Origin: Agrobacterium tumefaciens
GTDB taxonomy: Bacteria; Pseudomonadota; Alphaproteobacteria; Rhizobiales; Rhizobiaceae
Assembly (NCBI GenBank): GCA_025560025.1
Contig: CP048485.1
Coordinates: forward strand, 496,001-560,000
DNA length: 64,000 nt
Reading direction: 5' to 3'
This document shows, piece after piece, positions 35,111-44,132 of this stretch (position 1 is its first letter; every line of letters starts with the position of its first letter). A model generated the notes under the pieces. The model saw only the letters and a list, made by a program, of their open reading frames with translations. It did not search any database and was not told the origin of the DNA. Both the position numbers and the translations under genes were made by a program.

Positions 35111-35254
35111 GCGAAGCCTCCTTTCTTGAAACGGGTTGAACTGATCGATGCTTAACAGCGGCGGCGTTGGGAGGCAATGGGTTTTGTAACAGGGGGAGGT
35201 TAGGGAATGCGGTATAGGCGCGCAGCGACGATTGATCGCCAGACGCCTCCACTT

Positions 35255-35369
35255 CCGTCATTCCGGCCTTGAGCCGGAATCCAGCCAGCCCAAGTCATTG
35301 GGCTGAAAAGACTCTCTCCGCCACGCAGACGCGTGTCGGCTGGATACCGGCTCAAGGCCGGTATGACGG
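35255..35369. repeat. Intergenic mosaic palindromic repeat, family A, copy 4
   Basis: Starts CCGTCATTCCGGCCTTGAG and ends GCCGGTATGACGG, with AGCCCAAGTCATTGGGCT (one mismatch in the hairpin) and a CACGCAGACGCGTG core. It lies in the 342-nt gap between the leader peptide and the HerA-like gene, where the rest (35111-35254, 35370-35452) shows only the presumed ABC-F promoter. Confidence 0.85.
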
Positions 35370-35452
35370 AAGGAGCTTACGGAAACGCTGTAAGCATGGC
35401 GGCTGCCGCATCAGGTGCGACCTTTGCGGTAGACCGGCTGAAACGTATCGCT

Positions 35453-37030
35453 TTACCGCTTCAAGCTCCCCAAAATCCCCCGCACGATCGCCCGACCGAC
35501 AGAGGTTGCAACCGAGCGGGCCGCGCTTTTCATCGCCGCTTCGATCACCGTCTCGCGCTGGTAGCCGCTCGTCTTACGCGCGCCGCCATTGCGGGCGCCG
35601 GTGGTGGAGGCCTGCGTGGGTTCGTCATCGCCGAAGCCCGGCAGGCGCCAGCGTCCCGAGGCGTTGTCGGACTGGTTTGCGGCGTTTTCCTCTTCCGCAC
35701 GCTTGGCGGCTTCGGCTTCCGCCGCCTTCTGAGCGCGGGCATTGAGGATTTCGAAGGCCGATTCCCGATCTAGATCCTTGTCGTATTGACCGGCGACGGG
35801 GCTGACGTCCATCAGCGATTTGCGCTCGGCATCGGTGAGCGGTCCGACGCGGCCCGACGGCGGGCGCACGAGGGTGCGTTCCACGATGGAAGGCGCGCCC
35901 TTGTCATGCAGGGTGGAAATCAGCGCTTCGCCGGTGCCAAGCGTCGTGATGGTGTCGGCGGTGTTAAAGGCCGGGTTCTGGCGGAAAGTATCGGCCGCCG
36001 TTCTCACCGCCTTCTGTTCACGCGGCGTATAGGCGCGAAGCGCGTGCTGCACGCGGTTGCCCAGCTGGGCGAGGACGGTTTCCGGCACGTCAAGCGGGTT
36101 CTGCGTGACGAAATAAACGCCGACGCCCTTGGAGCGGATCAACCGCACCACCTGTTCCACGCGTTCCACAAGCACCCTTGGAGCATCGTTGAACAGCAGA
36201 TGCGCCTCGTCGAAAAAGAACACCAGGCGTGGCTTTTCCGGGTCGCCCACTTCCGGCAGTTCCTCGAAGAGTTCCGAGAGCATCCACAGAAGGAAGGTGG
36301 CGTAAAGGCGCGGGTTCATCATCAGCTTGTCTGCGGCGAGAACCGAAACCGTACCGCGCCCATCGATGCCGACGCGCATGATGTCGGCGATCTTCAGCGC
36401 CGGTTCGCCGAAGAAATTCGCAGCACCCTGCTGTTCGAGGACGAGCAGCCCGCGTTGCAGCGAGCCGACCGAGGCCTTGGAAATCAGGCCGAACTGGTTG
36501 GAAAGTTCGGTTGCGTTTTCGCCCATGTAGTTCAGCAGCGATTGCAGGTCCTTGAGATCGAGCAGCGGCAGCCCGCCCTGATCGGCGATCTTGAAGGCGA
36601 TGTTGAGCACGCCTTCCTGCGCTTCCGATGCGTCCATCAGCCGGGCGAGCAGCAGCGGCCCCATTTCGGCGATGGTGGCGCGCACGCGATGGCCTTTTTC
36701 ACCGTAGAGATCCCAGAAGATCACCGGCGACTTGCCATAGGAAAAATCCGTAAAGCCGATCTGTTCAGCGCGTTTCTGCACCCAGTCCTTGGCCTCGCCC
36801 TCAGCGGCGATGCCGGAAAGGTCGCCCTTGATATCGGCGCAGAAAACGGGAACGCCGGCCTTGGAGAAACCTTCGGCGAGAACCTGCAGCGAAACGGTCT
36901 TGCCCGTTCCCGTCGCACCCGTGATGAGGCCGTGGCGGTTGCCGAATTTCAGCTCCAGATATTCGCCCTTGTTCAGGCTGTCATCCGGATTGCGGCTGGT
37001 CCCGATATAGAGCTGTCCGTCCTGCAACAT
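35453..37030 (-). CDS. HerA/YjgR-like ATPase (DUF853)
   Basis: A 525-residue P-loop ATPase of the HerA-FtsK superfamily, YjgR/DUF853 branch. Walker [13 protein letters not shown] (about res. 38-49), then [11 protein letters not shown], Walker [12 protein letters not shown] (about 268-278), sensor-like [12 protein letters not shown], and the arginine region [20 protein letters not shown]. Near res. 420-470 an Ala/Glu-rich coiled stretch ([20 protein letters not shown]) and a low-complexity tail follow. Cytosolic; HerA relatives pump or unwind DNA with NurA nuclease, but no nuclease gene is adjacent and the function of this branch is unknown. CAGGAG precedes the ATG at 37030. Single-gene unit. 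Confidence 0.88.
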   Translation of the reverse strand: MLQDGQLYIGTSRNPDDSLNKGEYLELKFGNRHGLITGATGTGKTVSLQVLAEGFSKAGVPVFCADIKGDLSGIAAEGEAKDWVQKRAEQIGFTDFSYGKSPVIFWDLYGEKGHRVRATIAEMGPLLLARLMDASEAQEGVLNIAFKIADQGGLPLLDLKDLQSLLNYMGENATELSNQFGLISKASVGSLQRGLLVLEQQGAANFFGEPALKIADIMRVGIDGRGTVSVLAADKLMMNPRLYATFLLWMLSELFEELPEVGDPEKPRLVFFFDEAHLLFNDAPRVLVERVEQVVRLIRSKGVGVYFVTQNPLDVPETVLAQLGNRVQHALRAYTPREQKAVRTAADTFRQNPAFNTADTITTLGTGEALISTLHDKGAPSIVERTLVRPPSGRVGPLTDAERKSLMDVSPVAGQYDKDLDRESAFEILNARAQKAAEAEAAKRAEEENAANQSDNASGRWRLPGFGDDEPTQASTTGARNGGARKTSGYQRETVIEAAMKSAARSVATSVGRAIVRGILGSLKR

Positions 37031-37248
37031 CGACCATTTTCTCCTGCGGCTGACGCGAATTAAAGCGTTACAAGCATGCTTTGACCGCTACCGGTAAAAG
37101 CGGCCTTTTCATAGTTTGGTTGTGATGATCTTATAAGGACAGTTTCAAGGCGCAACAACTGCTTGATGGCGATGAAGAAAAACCGCTTCCTGAAAGTTGG
37201 GGCATCCGCCCGTCTCCCGCTTGAATGCGGCATGGGATTGTTTTACGT

Positions 37249-37262
37249 TGACGTTAACGTCA
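37249..37262. promoter_or_regulatory. Perfect 14-bp palindrome upstream of the 37.3-kb gene
   Basis: TGACGTTAACGTCA stands 40 nt before the ATG at 37303, in the region where a promoter is expected. The half-site ACGT arrangement resembles operators of some MerR- or TetR-family regulators, but no regulator gene with a clear link is present. Confidence 0.5.
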
Positions 37263-37302
37263 GTTATTCGATGTTGGCGTCGTTTTTCAACAGGAGGCAA
37301 GA

Positions 37303-37698
37303 ATGAACGAAGTCGTGGACCAGATCGCCGCAAAGGCGGGCATAGACCCTGCACTGGCCGAAAAGGCCGTCGGCATGATCCTGGGTTTTCTGCAGCGTGA
37401 GGCGGCAGACGGTCCGATCGCCCGCATGATCGAAGCCATTCCCGGCGCAAGCGATCTCGTGGCGCAATATAATGGCGAAGGCGCCGGTAATGGCGGCGGC
37501 CTGCTCGGCGGCCTGATGAGCGCGATTGGCGGCGGCGGCATCATGGGTCTCGGCCAGCAGCTGATGAGCCAGGGCCTCGGCATGAGCGAGATTTCCACGC
37601 TCGCCAAGGAAACCATCGCCGTTGCCCGTCAGCATGCCGGCGATGAGGTTGTCGATCAGGTGATCGCTTCGGTTCCGGGCCTCAGCCAGTTCGCTTGA
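37303..37698 (+). CDS. Small protein with Gly-rich centre, DUF2780/YidB-like (tentative)
   Basis: A 131-residue protein. The N-terminal helical part is EVVDQIAAKAGIDPALAEKAVGMILGFL. A proline-glycine turn (AIPGASDLVAQYNG), a Gly-rich linker (GGGLLGGLMSAIGGGGIMG), and C-terminal helices ending VVDQVIASVPGLSQFA follow. The repeats of IPGAS/VPGLS type suggest two related helical halves, as in DUF2780-like proteins, but I am not certain of the family. AGGAGG precedes the ATG. It is flanked by the divergent HerA-like gene and the convergent HxlR gene, so it is a single-gene unit behind a perfect palindrome. Confidence 0.6.
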   Translation: MNEVVDQIAAKAGIDPALAEKAVGMILGFLQREAADGPIARMIEAIPGASDLVAQYNGEGAGNGGGLLGGLMSAIGGGGIMGLGQQLMSQGLGMSEISTLAKETIAVARQHAGDEVVDQVIASVPGLSQFA

Positions 37699-37705
37699 TG
37701 CGACG

Positions 37706-38137
37706 TTATTCCAATGCGGGGCGCGGCGGCTGTTCACTGAACAGGCGCCGCGCCTCTTCTATTTCCGCATGGTGCGTTTCCGCCCAGATCCACACGCCGC
37801 AAAAAGCGCTGCCAAGCGTTCTGCCGAGTGGCGTGAGATCATAATCCACATGCGGCGGAATGACGGGGTGCACGGTGCGGCGCACCAGCCCGTCACATTC
37901 CATCTGCCTCAGCGTTTTCGTCAGCATCTTCTGGCTGATGGTGCCGACCAGCCTGCCGATCTGCGTGAAGCGCAGGGTGCCGTGCTCTTCCAGCACCTCC
38001 AGGATCAGCATTGTCCATTTGTCCGCCACTTTGGCGATGATGTCCTGAACCAGCGCCTCGATGACCGGATCGGTCTCCGTGGGCGGTGGAATCCTGCGCC
38101 TGTTTTCGATCGCGGGATCGGCGGCGTGCCGCTTCAT
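37706..38137 (-). CDS. HxlR-family transcriptional regulator
   Basis: A 143-residue winged-helix regulator. The HxlR signature is VADKWTMLILEVLEEHGTLRF (about res. 37-57), followed by TIGRLV-type recognition residues and ISQKMLTKTLRQMECDGLVRR and the wing VHPVIPPHVDYDLTPLG. Unusually, the otherwise common GPxRFxEL is GTLRFTQIGR. AAGGAG lies 9 nt before ATG 38137. Divergent from the SDR gene with a 115-nt gap holding an inverted repeat, the usual arrangement where HxlR controls a neighbouring oxidoreductase. Confidence 0.87.
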   Translation of the reverse strand: MKRHAADPAIENRRRIPPPTETDPVIEALVQDIIAKVADKWTMLILEVLEEHGTLRFTQIGRLVGTISQKMLTKTLRQMECDGLVRRTVHPVIPPHVDYDLTPLGRTLGSAFCGVWIWAETHHAEIEEARRLFSEQPPRPALE

Positions 38138-38155
38138 TTTTACACTCTCCTTTGG

Positions 38156-38186
38156 GTAAGTATAATTCTTTTGGGTGCCTACTTAC
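38156..38186. promoter_or_regulatory. Candidate HxlR operator
   Basis: The inverted repeat GTAAGTA (38156-38162) and TACTTAC (38180-38186) has a 17-nt spacer, in the divergent region between the HxlR gene and the SDR gene. Confidence 0.55.
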
Positions 38187-38252
38187 GAATGGAGAGTAGA
38201 GTAGCTAATTTCCTGTCATCCCACAAGAACGACAACAGGTAAGGATTTTCCG

Positions 38253-39011
38253 ATGAAAACGACAGGCAACACCATTCTCATCACCGGTGGCGGCTCCGGC
38301 ATCGGGCGGGCGCTGGCGGAAGCGTTTCACCAGCGCGGCAACAAGGTCGTCATTTCCGGCCGCCGCCAGACCGTGCTGGATGAGGTGACGGCGGCCAATC
38401 CCGGCATGGCCTCGGTGGTCATGGACGCGACCGATGCCGATGGCATCCGCGCTTTTGCGGATGATCTCGTGAAGGCGCATCCCACCCTCAATGCCGTCAT
38501 CAACAATGCCGGCATCATGCGACCGGAGGATATCGGCGCGGCCCCGGATTATCTGGAGACGGCAGAGGAAACCATCGCCACCAACCTTCTTGCGCCCATC
38601 CGGCTGACGGCGGCGCTCCTGCCGCATTTCCTCAAACAGCCTGAGGCCACGGTGCTCACGGTATCCTCCGGCCTCGCCTTCGTACCCATGGTGCTGACCC
38701 CCACATACAGCGCCACCAAATCGGCCATCCATGCCTATTCGGTTGCGCTGCGTGAGCAGCTGAAAGAGACCCCGGTGGATGTCATCGAAATCGTGCCGCC
38801 CTATGTGCAGACGACGCTGATGGGCGAGGGGCAGGCAAAGGACGAAAGAGCCATGCCGCTCGAGGCCTTCATTTCCGAAGTGATGGATATTCTGACCAAC
38901 CGCCCGGAGGACAGGGAAGTGGTGGTGGAGCGTTGCAAGCCGCTGCGTTTTGCCGCCCAGAACGGCAATTTCGATCAGGTCTTCGCCATGATCAACCATC
39001 TGCATCCGTAA
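38253..39011 (+). CDS. Short-chain dehydrogenase/reductase
   Basis: A 252-residue NAD(P)-dependent oxidoreductase of the classical SDR family: cofactor motif TGGGSGIG (res. 11-18), NNAG (about 88-91), catalytic Ser in LTVSSGL and YSATK (about 150-154). RR in SGRRQ after beta-2 suggests NADP preference. AAGG precedes the ATG by 8 nt. Similar SDRs (DltE-type) are often beside HxlR regulators. The substrate is unknown. Confidence 0.88.
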   Translation: MKTTGNTILITGGGSGIGRALAEAFHQRGNKVVISGRRQTVLDEVTAANPGMASVVMDATDADGIRAFADDLVKAHPTLNAVINNAGIMRPEDIGAAPDYLETAEETIATNLLAPIRLTAALLPHFLKQPEATVLTVSSGLAFVPMVLTPTYSATKSAIHAYSVALREQLKETPVDVIEIVPPYVQTTLMGEGQAKDERAMPLEAFISEVMDILTNRPEDREVVVERCKPLRFAAQNGNFDQVFAMINHLHP

Positions 39012-39091
39012 GTGTTCCTGTCAGGGGCACATGGCCTGTGATGCATGGCCTGTGATAATGTGGCGCTCTTTAAAGGGAGCGCCACGCTTTT

Positions 39092-39901
39092 ATGGGCAAC
39101 AGCCAATTCCTCATGCCGAAAACCGCCATGCCCGGCATCGCCGCCGTCGTGGCGGATAGCGACCGCGCTTTCCCGCGCCACATGCACGATCAGTTCGGCA
39201 TTGGCCTTGTGGAGCGCGGCGCGCAGAAGTCGCTCTCCGGGCGCGGCATGGTGGAGGCGAAAGCGGGCCATGTCATCACCGTCAACCCGGGTGAGGTCCA
39301 TGACGGTATTCCGCTGGGAGAGGGCGGCCGCGCCTGGCGGATGCTCTATCTCGACATCGATATCGTGCGGAATACGATTGCCGATGTCTGCGAAAAGGAT
39401 CGCGGCAGTTTCGAATTTTCCCATCCCGTTGACATCAGGCCTCTGGCAGATCGGTTCCGGGCGCTTTTTTCAGCCGTGACGGCAACGGATCGGCCGGGCG
39501 AGACCCTGCATTGCGATGAGACGTTGCTGATGCTTCTGGCAGGTGCGATGGAAACGGTGGCAGCGCCACACGAGACGGCCGCGCCGGGCAGCATAAGACG
39601 GGCGAAAAGCAGCATCGATGACGATCCCGCCCGGCCGTTTCGCCTAACCGATCTGGCACGGGAGGCCGGCATGAGCCAGTTCCGTTTCCTGCGATCCTTC
39701 GCCAGGGCCACGGGGCTGACGCCGCATAGCTACCTTCTCCAGCGGCGCCTGCATCTGGCCCGGCGTGCACTTGCCAAGGGCGCGCCGCCCGCCGATGTGG
39801 CCTTTTCCGCGGGTTTTTCCGACCAGAGCCATTTGAACCGGCTTTTCGTGCGGCAGTTCGGGGTCACGCCGGCGGCCTATAGGGCGGCGTCAGGTCGTTA
39901 A
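39092..39901 (+). CDS. AraC-family regulator
   Basis: A 269-residue regulator. The N-terminal cupin-like sensor domain (res. about 15-90; HMHDQFGIGLVERGAQ, VITVNPGEVHDG) is followed by a double HTH at the C-terminus: LTDLAREAGMSQFRFLRSFA and PADVAFSAGFSDQSHLNRLF with GVTPAAYR. This domain pair is common for regulators of LysE-type exporters, and an exporter gene lies 245 nt downstream in the same direction, separated by a family A repeat. Starts at ATG 39092, with AAAGGGAG 12 nt upstream. Confidence 0.87.
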   Translation: MGNSQFLMPKTAMPGIAAVVADSDRAFPRHMHDQFGIGLVERGAQKSLSGRGMVEAKAGHVITVNPGEVHDGIPLGEGGRAWRMLYLDIDIVRNTIADVCEKDRGSFEFSHPVDIRPLADRFRALFSAVTATDRPGETLHCDETLLMLLAGAMETVAAPHETAAPGSIRRAKSSIDDDPARPFRLTDLAREAGMSQFRFLRSFARATGLTPHSYLLQRRLHLARRALAKGAPPADVAFSAGFSDQSHLNRLFVRQFGVTPAAYRAASGR

Positions 39902-39922
39902 CAGATCGCTGAAACCTCTCTT

Positions 39923-40053
39923 CCGTCATGCCGGACTTGATCCGGCATCCAGCCACGGCGCGCCTGCGCCGTGAGACGAGTCTGCCGTGAGACGAGTCTA
40001 TTGCGATCAAGGACTTGATCGCGCTGGATCCCGGATCAAGTCCGGGATGACGG
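39923..40053. repeat. Intergenic mosaic palindromic repeat, family A, copy 5 (expanded)
   Basis: Bounded by CCGTCATGCCGGACTTGATC and GGATGACGG. It carries CCACGGCGCGCCTGCGCCGTG and a duplicated GTGAGACGAGTCT plus a different hairpin, GCGATCAAGGACTTGATCGC, in place of the AGCCCAAG module. It is between the AraC and LysE genes. Confidence 0.8.
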
Positions 40054-40146
40054 AATGTGGATGCAACAGCTGCAATTTCATCCAAGACGTCGGCACTCAT
40101 CCCCCGCCATGCTCAAGCCCTTCACCCCACAGGACTTGCAGCTTTC

Positions 40147-40758
40147 ATGACCCTTGAATTCCTCATCACATCCCTCGTCGTCGCGGCCTCTCCCGGAACC
40201 GGTGTGGTTTACACGCTCGCCGCCGGTCTTTCCCAGGGGGCGAAAGCGAGCATTGTCGCGGCCTTCGGCTGCACGCTCGGCATCGTGCCGCATCTGCTGG
40301 CGGCCATTACCGGCCTTGCCGCGATCCTGCACGCCAGCGCGCTGGCCTTTGGCGTGGTCAAATATCTGGGTGTCGCCTATCTCATCTACATGGCATGGAA
40401 CACGCTTCGCGAAGATGGCGCGCTGAAAATTGACGATGGTCAGGAACATCGCGGAGTGGCACGGGTCATCGGCGAGGCGATCCTGATCAATCTCCTGAAC
40501 CCGAAACTGTCGATCTTCTTTTTCGCCTTCCTGCCGCAATTCATCGCGCCGGAGGAGGCCTCTCCGACATGGCGCATGGTCGATCTGGGGCTGATCTTCA
40601 TGGCCATGACATTTCTGGTATTTGCGCTTTACGGCTGTTTTGCCGCCTCGGTCAGGCGGCAGGTGGTGGCGCGCCCGGCCGTGCTGACCTGGCTGAGACG
40701 CAGTTTCGCCGCCGCTTTCGTGGCGCTCGGGGCGAAACTGGCTTTGACGCAGCGGTGA
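40147..40758 (+). CDS. LysE/RhtB-family exporter
   Basis: A 203-residue inner-membrane protein with about six helices, of the LysE/RhtB amino-acid/metabolite exporter family. The family signature is in the first loop, VVAASPGTGVVYTLAAGLSQGAKAS (res. about 10-34), and the NPKLSIFFFAFLPQFI block (about 119-132) is the second conserved region. ATG 40147 with AGGA 12 nt upstream. The preceding AraC-type gene is a plausible regulator. Confidence 0.87.
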   Translation: MTLEFLITSLVVAASPGTGVVYTLAAGLSQGAKASIVAAFGCTLGIVPHLLAAITGLAAILHASALAFGVVKYLGVAYLIYMAWNTLREDGALKIDDGQEHRGVARVIGEAILINLLNPKLSIFFFAFLPQFIAPEEASPTWRMVDLGLIFMAMTFLVFALYGCFAASVRRQVVARPAVLTWLRRSFAAAFVALGAKLALTQR

Positions 40759-40788
40759 GACCGAGCCGGGCTCACGCTACCGGTTGTC

Positions 40789-41616
40789 TCAATCGTCCCA
40801 ATCAGGCGCGAGGTGGCCGGGGCTGACGATGCGGCCGTTCGGTTTGGCAAGCGCGTGGATCGCCTGCATTTCCTCTTCCGTGAGCGCAAAATCGAAAATG
40901 TCGAAATTCTCCTTCAGGCGGCTTTCCGTCGCGGTCTTGGAAAGCGCAACGACATCCGGCTGCTGCACGGCCCAGCGCAGGGTCACCTGTGCCGCCGTCT
41001 TGCCGTGCCTTGCGCCAATATCCTGCAGCACCGGATCGTTCGGCACCCTGCCATCGGCCATCAGATAATAGGCGGTGACAGAAAGCCCGTTTTTGCGTGC
41101 TGCCGAGATCACCTTCGTCTGGTTGAGATAGGGATGGTATTCGATCTGGTTTGTGGCAAGCGGCGTGTCGGACAGTTTAACCGCCTCTTCGGTCAGCGCC
41201 ACGTTGAAGTTGGAAATGCCGATATTGCGGACCTTTCCGGCTTTGCGCACCTCGTTCAGCGCGCCGATCCGTTCCGCCAGCGGCACATCGCTTTTCGGCC
41301 AGTGCAGGAGCAGGAGATCGACATAATCCGTCTTCAGCTTCTGCAGGCTTTCATCGACGGAGGCTAGAAAATCATCGTGCCGGTAACGGTCCACCCAGAC
41401 CTTGGTGGTCAGGAAAATATCGTGTCGTGAAATGCCTGATTGCGCGATGACCTCGCCGACCGCACCTTCGTTCTTGTAGATCTGCGCGGTGTCGACATGG
41501 CGGAAACCGAGTTTCAGCGCCTCCGGCAGAATGCGCCGCACATCGTCTTCCGGAATGCGGAAGGTGCCGAAACCGAGGGCGGGAATATTCGCGCCATTGG
41601 CGTTGACGTGATACAT
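40789..41616 (-). CDS. Aldo/keto reductase
   Basis: A 275-residue AKR-fold NADPH-dependent oxidoreductase, probably of the 2,5-diketo-D-gluconate reductase type. Catalytic tetrad candidates: Asp in GFRHVDTAQIYKNE (with Tyr), Lys in FLTTKVW, and His in DLLLLHWP. The signature ATNQIEYHPYLNQ and the C-terminal LSKTATESRLKENFDIFDF (cofactor site) are clear. AGGAG lies 8 nt before ATG 41616. Convergent with the LysE gene. Confidence 0.88.
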   Translation of the reverse strand: MYHVNANGANIPALGFGTFRIPEDDVRRILPEALKLGFRHVDTAQIYKNEGAVGEVIAQSGISRHDIFLTTKVWVDRYRHDDFLASVDESLQKLKTDYVDLLLLHWPKSDVPLAERIGALNEVRKAGKVRNIGISNFNVALTEEAVKLSDTPLATNQIEYHPYLNQTKVISAARKNGLSVTAYYLMADGRVPNDPVLQDIGARHGKTAAQVTLRWAVQQPDVVALSKTATESRLKENFDIFDFALTEEEMQAIHALAKPNGRIVSPGHLAPDWDD

Positions 41617-41727
41617 GGGTGTCTCTCCTGTTTCCTGAAAACATGACCGGCTGAGGATGCCGGACGGGGAAGCCGTCTTTTATTAACTGGTGTCCGCCTG
41701 ATCGGTTTCAACCGGGCGGGGGCGATG

Positions 41728-42654
41728 TCACATCAGCACATAATCCACAGGGCGCGGATTGGCCGGAAGGTCGGTCTCGCCCATCGCCTCGCGCAGATTG
41801 ATCTCGATGGTGGTGGCAAGCGAATTGATCGGCACGGCGTTGAAGCCGGTGCCGAAGGGTTCTTCCAGCTCGTCGGACAGGGCATCGAGGCCGAAAAATG
41901 TGTAGGCGATCAGCGTGCTGGTGAACGGCGTGGCCCAGCCGAGCAGATCGGTGAAGCCGAACGGCAGCAGAAGACAGAACAGATGCGCGGTGCGGTGCAG
42001 CAGCAGCGAATAACCGAAGGGAACCGGCGTGTGGCGGATGCGCTCGCAGGAGGCAAGTGCCGCGCCCATCTGCTGCACGGTGGCATCCAGCATCTGCAAC
42101 TGGATATCGCTGATCTGTCCCTTTGCGTTTGCGGTGACAAGATCGTTTGAAATCCCGCGCAGGAGCATTTCCGGCCTGTTTCGGCTGCGGGCATAATGCT
42201 CCGTCAGATCATCCGGAATGAGACCGGCAATATTGGATTTCTCCCCGCCCGGGCGCAGATGCGAAACCAGCTCGTGGCAGAAGACGATGGCGAGATCGAT
42301 GATCCGGCGGCGCGAGACGGGATCGGCCACATCCTGCCGGCTTTCCAGCATGGCGCTCTGCCGCGCCAGCGTGCGCGCCACGGTTATCAGCATGCCCCAT
42401 TGTTTGCGGGCTTCCCACCAGCGGTCGTAACAGGCATTGGCGCGAAAGCCGAGGAAGACCGAAAGGGCGATACCCAGCAGCGAAAACGGCGCGCCATTCA
42501 GCGCCTGCACCAGATCGGGCCGGTCCTTGTGCGCCCAGACGACCAGCGTCGACAACAGGAAAACGGCAAGCACCTGCGGAAAGATGCGGACGATGATGGA
42601 GCCGCGCACGATGATGAAAAGTTGCAGCAGGTTCGGTTTTGGACGAACGATCAT
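41728..42654 (-). CDS. Bestrophin-like channel (YneE/UPF0187 family)
   Basis: A 308-residue integral membrane protein of the bacterial bestrophin family (anion or cation channels). Blocks: FLGFRANACYDRWWEARKQWG (about res. 64-84), a cytosolic helical middle, then SLLLHRTAHLFCLLLPFG and the strongly conserved FFGLDALSDELEEPFG near the C-terminus. The start at ATG 42654 has no convincing ribosome site; upstream codons to 42765 add a hydrophilic region that other members lack. Transcribed divergently from the YafY-type regulator. Confidence 0.85.
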   Translation of the reverse strand: MIVRPKPNLLQLFIIVRGSIIVRIFPQVLAVFLLSTLVVWAHKDRPDLVQALNGAPFSLLGIALSVFLGFRANACYDRWWEARKQWGMLITVARTLARQSAMLESRQDVADPVSRRRIIDLAIVFCHELVSHLRPGGEKSNIAGLIPDDLTEHYARSRNRPEMLLRGISNDLVTANAKGQISDIQLQMLDATVQQMGAALASCERIRHTPVPFGYSLLLHRTAHLFCLLLPFGFTDLLGWATPFTSTLIAYTFFGLDALSDELEEPFGTGFNAVPINSLATTIEINLREAMGETDLPANPRPVDYVLM

Positions 42655-42852
42655 GGCGGAGACTCGAAAATGCCTGTGAGCTGGGTGGTGAGGGAGGCGA
42701 AAACCACGGAGCATATCTACATAATGGCAGACCGTTATTGTCCACCCTTTTTTACATGATTGCACCTGGCGGCAGGCGGCGTTACCTGTCGGATAGGCAA
42801 GATCGGGCAGGCAAGATCGGAAACGGCAGATCGGAATGGGGAGGAAGATTGC

Positions 42853-43563
42853 GTGTCGCGCTCACAACGGCTTCTTGATCTGTTGCAGATCCTGCGGTCC
42901 CACCGCATGCCGGTCAGCGGTGCTGCCCTTGCCGCGCAAACCGGCGTCAGCCTGCGCACGCTCTACCGCGACATAGCAACGCTTCAGGGACAGGGTGCGG
43001 ATATCGAGGGCGAGGCGGGCGTGGGTTATGTTCTGCGTCCCGGTTTCCTGTTGCCGCCGCTGATGTTCTCGCAGCAGGAGATCGAGGCACTGGTGCTCGG
43101 ATCGCGCTGGGTGGCGGGACGCGCCGATGCGGGGTTGGCGGATGCCGCCCGCGCTGCGCTCGTGAAGATCGGTGCCGTTCTGCCCGATACCCTGCGCGAG
43201 GAACTGGACAATTCCACGCTGCTTGTCGGTCCCGGGCAGGCATTGGCCGCCATCCGCGTCGATCTCGCCGCCATTCGCGATACGATCCGCAAGGAAAGCA
43301 AGGTTGTATTGACCTATCGCGATGAAAAGGGAGAGGCGACGGAGCGGGTCGTCTGGCCCTTCGCGCTCGCTTTTTTCGATCTTGTCCGGGTCATGCTGGC
43401 CTGGTGCGAGACGCGGCAGGATTTCCGCAGTTTCCGGGCCGACCGCATCGAGAGTTTCCACGTGACGGACAAGCGTTACCCCCGCCGCCGCCAGGCCCTG
43501 CTGAAGGAATGGCGCGAGCGGGAAAAACAACGGCGTCGGCAATACCATGCTGACAAAAACTGA
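42853..43563 (+). CDS. YafY-type transcriptional regulator (HTH + WYL domain)
   Basis: A 236-residue regulator. N-terminal HTH: SRSQRLLDLLQILRSHRMPV followed by LAAQTGVSLRTLYRDIATLQ. Then the conserved GEAGVGYVLRPGFLLPPLMF and a C-terminal WYL domain (VVLTYRDEKGEATERVVWPF). GTG 42853 with GGAGG 8 nt upstream fits; upstream codons to 42760 do not. Its target is probably the VOC gene 48 nt downstream. A paralogue sits at 52761-53492, beside a LysE exporter. Confidence 0.87.
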   Translation: MSRSQRLLDLLQILRSHRMPVSGAALAAQTGVSLRTLYRDIATLQGQGADIEGEAGVGYVLRPGFLLPPLMFSQQEIEALVLGSRWVAGRADAGLADAARAALVKIGAVLPDTLREELDNSTLLVGPGQALAAIRVDLAAIRDTIRKESKVVLTYRDEKGEATERVVWPFALAFFDLVRVMLAWCETRQDFRSFRADRIESFHVTDKRYPRRRQALLKEWREREKQRRRQYHADKN

Positions 43564-43611
43564 CAGCAGGCGGGTCTAGAACCTGTTCATCCGCAACCAA
43601 GGAGAACAGCC

Positions 43612-43983
43612 ATGACGACCCAGCCTGACTTTACCATTCTCTACGTCGACAGCCCGCCGGCCAGCACGGAATTTTACAGGGCGCTGCTGGGCGCGGAGCC
43701 CGTCGAAGCCTCGCCGACATTCTCCCTGTTCGTCCTCCAGAACGGCATGAAGCTTGGCCTCTGGTCGCGCCACACGGTGGAGCCGAAGGCGTCGGTCACC
43801 GGCGGTGGCGGCGAACTTGCCTTCCGCGTCGAAAGTGATGCGCAGGTGGATGGAACCTTTGCCGAATGGAGGGCGAAGGGCATCGCCATCTTGCAGCAGC
43901 CCGCCAGAATGGAATTCGGCCACACATTCACCGCCGCCGATCCCGATGGCCATCGTCTCCGGGTCTATGCTTTCTCTGGCTAA
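43612..43983 (+). CDS. VOC-family protein (glyoxalase/bleomycin-resistance fold)
   Basis: A 123-residue single-domain VOC protein: FTILYVDSPPASTEFYRALLG at the N-terminus and EFGHTFTAADPDGHRLRVY at the C-terminus. Resembles the drug-binding phenazine-resistance type. AAGGAG 7 nt before the ATG. Paired with the upstream YafY regulator, a common association. The ligand is unknown. Confidence 0.87.
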   Translation: MTTQPDFTILYVDSPPASTEFYRALLGAEPVEASPTFSLFVLQNGMKLGLWSRHTVEPKASVTGGGGELAFRVESDAQVDGTFAEWRAKGIAILQQPARMEFGHTFTAADPDGHRLRVYAFSG

Positions 43984-44045
43984 AGATAATGCTTTGAGGC
44001 CTTTTGGCTAAAAGGTTTGCCCACGCTCTCCTCATCCCTGTGCCT

Positions 44046-44090
44046 GTCATAGGGATCCAGCCAGCCCAAGTCCTTGGGCTGAAAGGATTA
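44046..44090. repeat. Family A repeat fragment
   Basis: Short remnant ATAGGGATCCAGCCAGCCCAAGTCCTTGGGCTGAAAGGATT (quoted in parts: AGCCCAAGTCCTTGGGCT is the shared hairpin). The outer modules are missing. Lies between the VOC and tam genes, which converge. Confidence 0.65.
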
Positions 44091-44132
44091 TGATGCGCCA
44101 GCATGGGAAAACGCTGCGTCGCGCCCCCTGCG

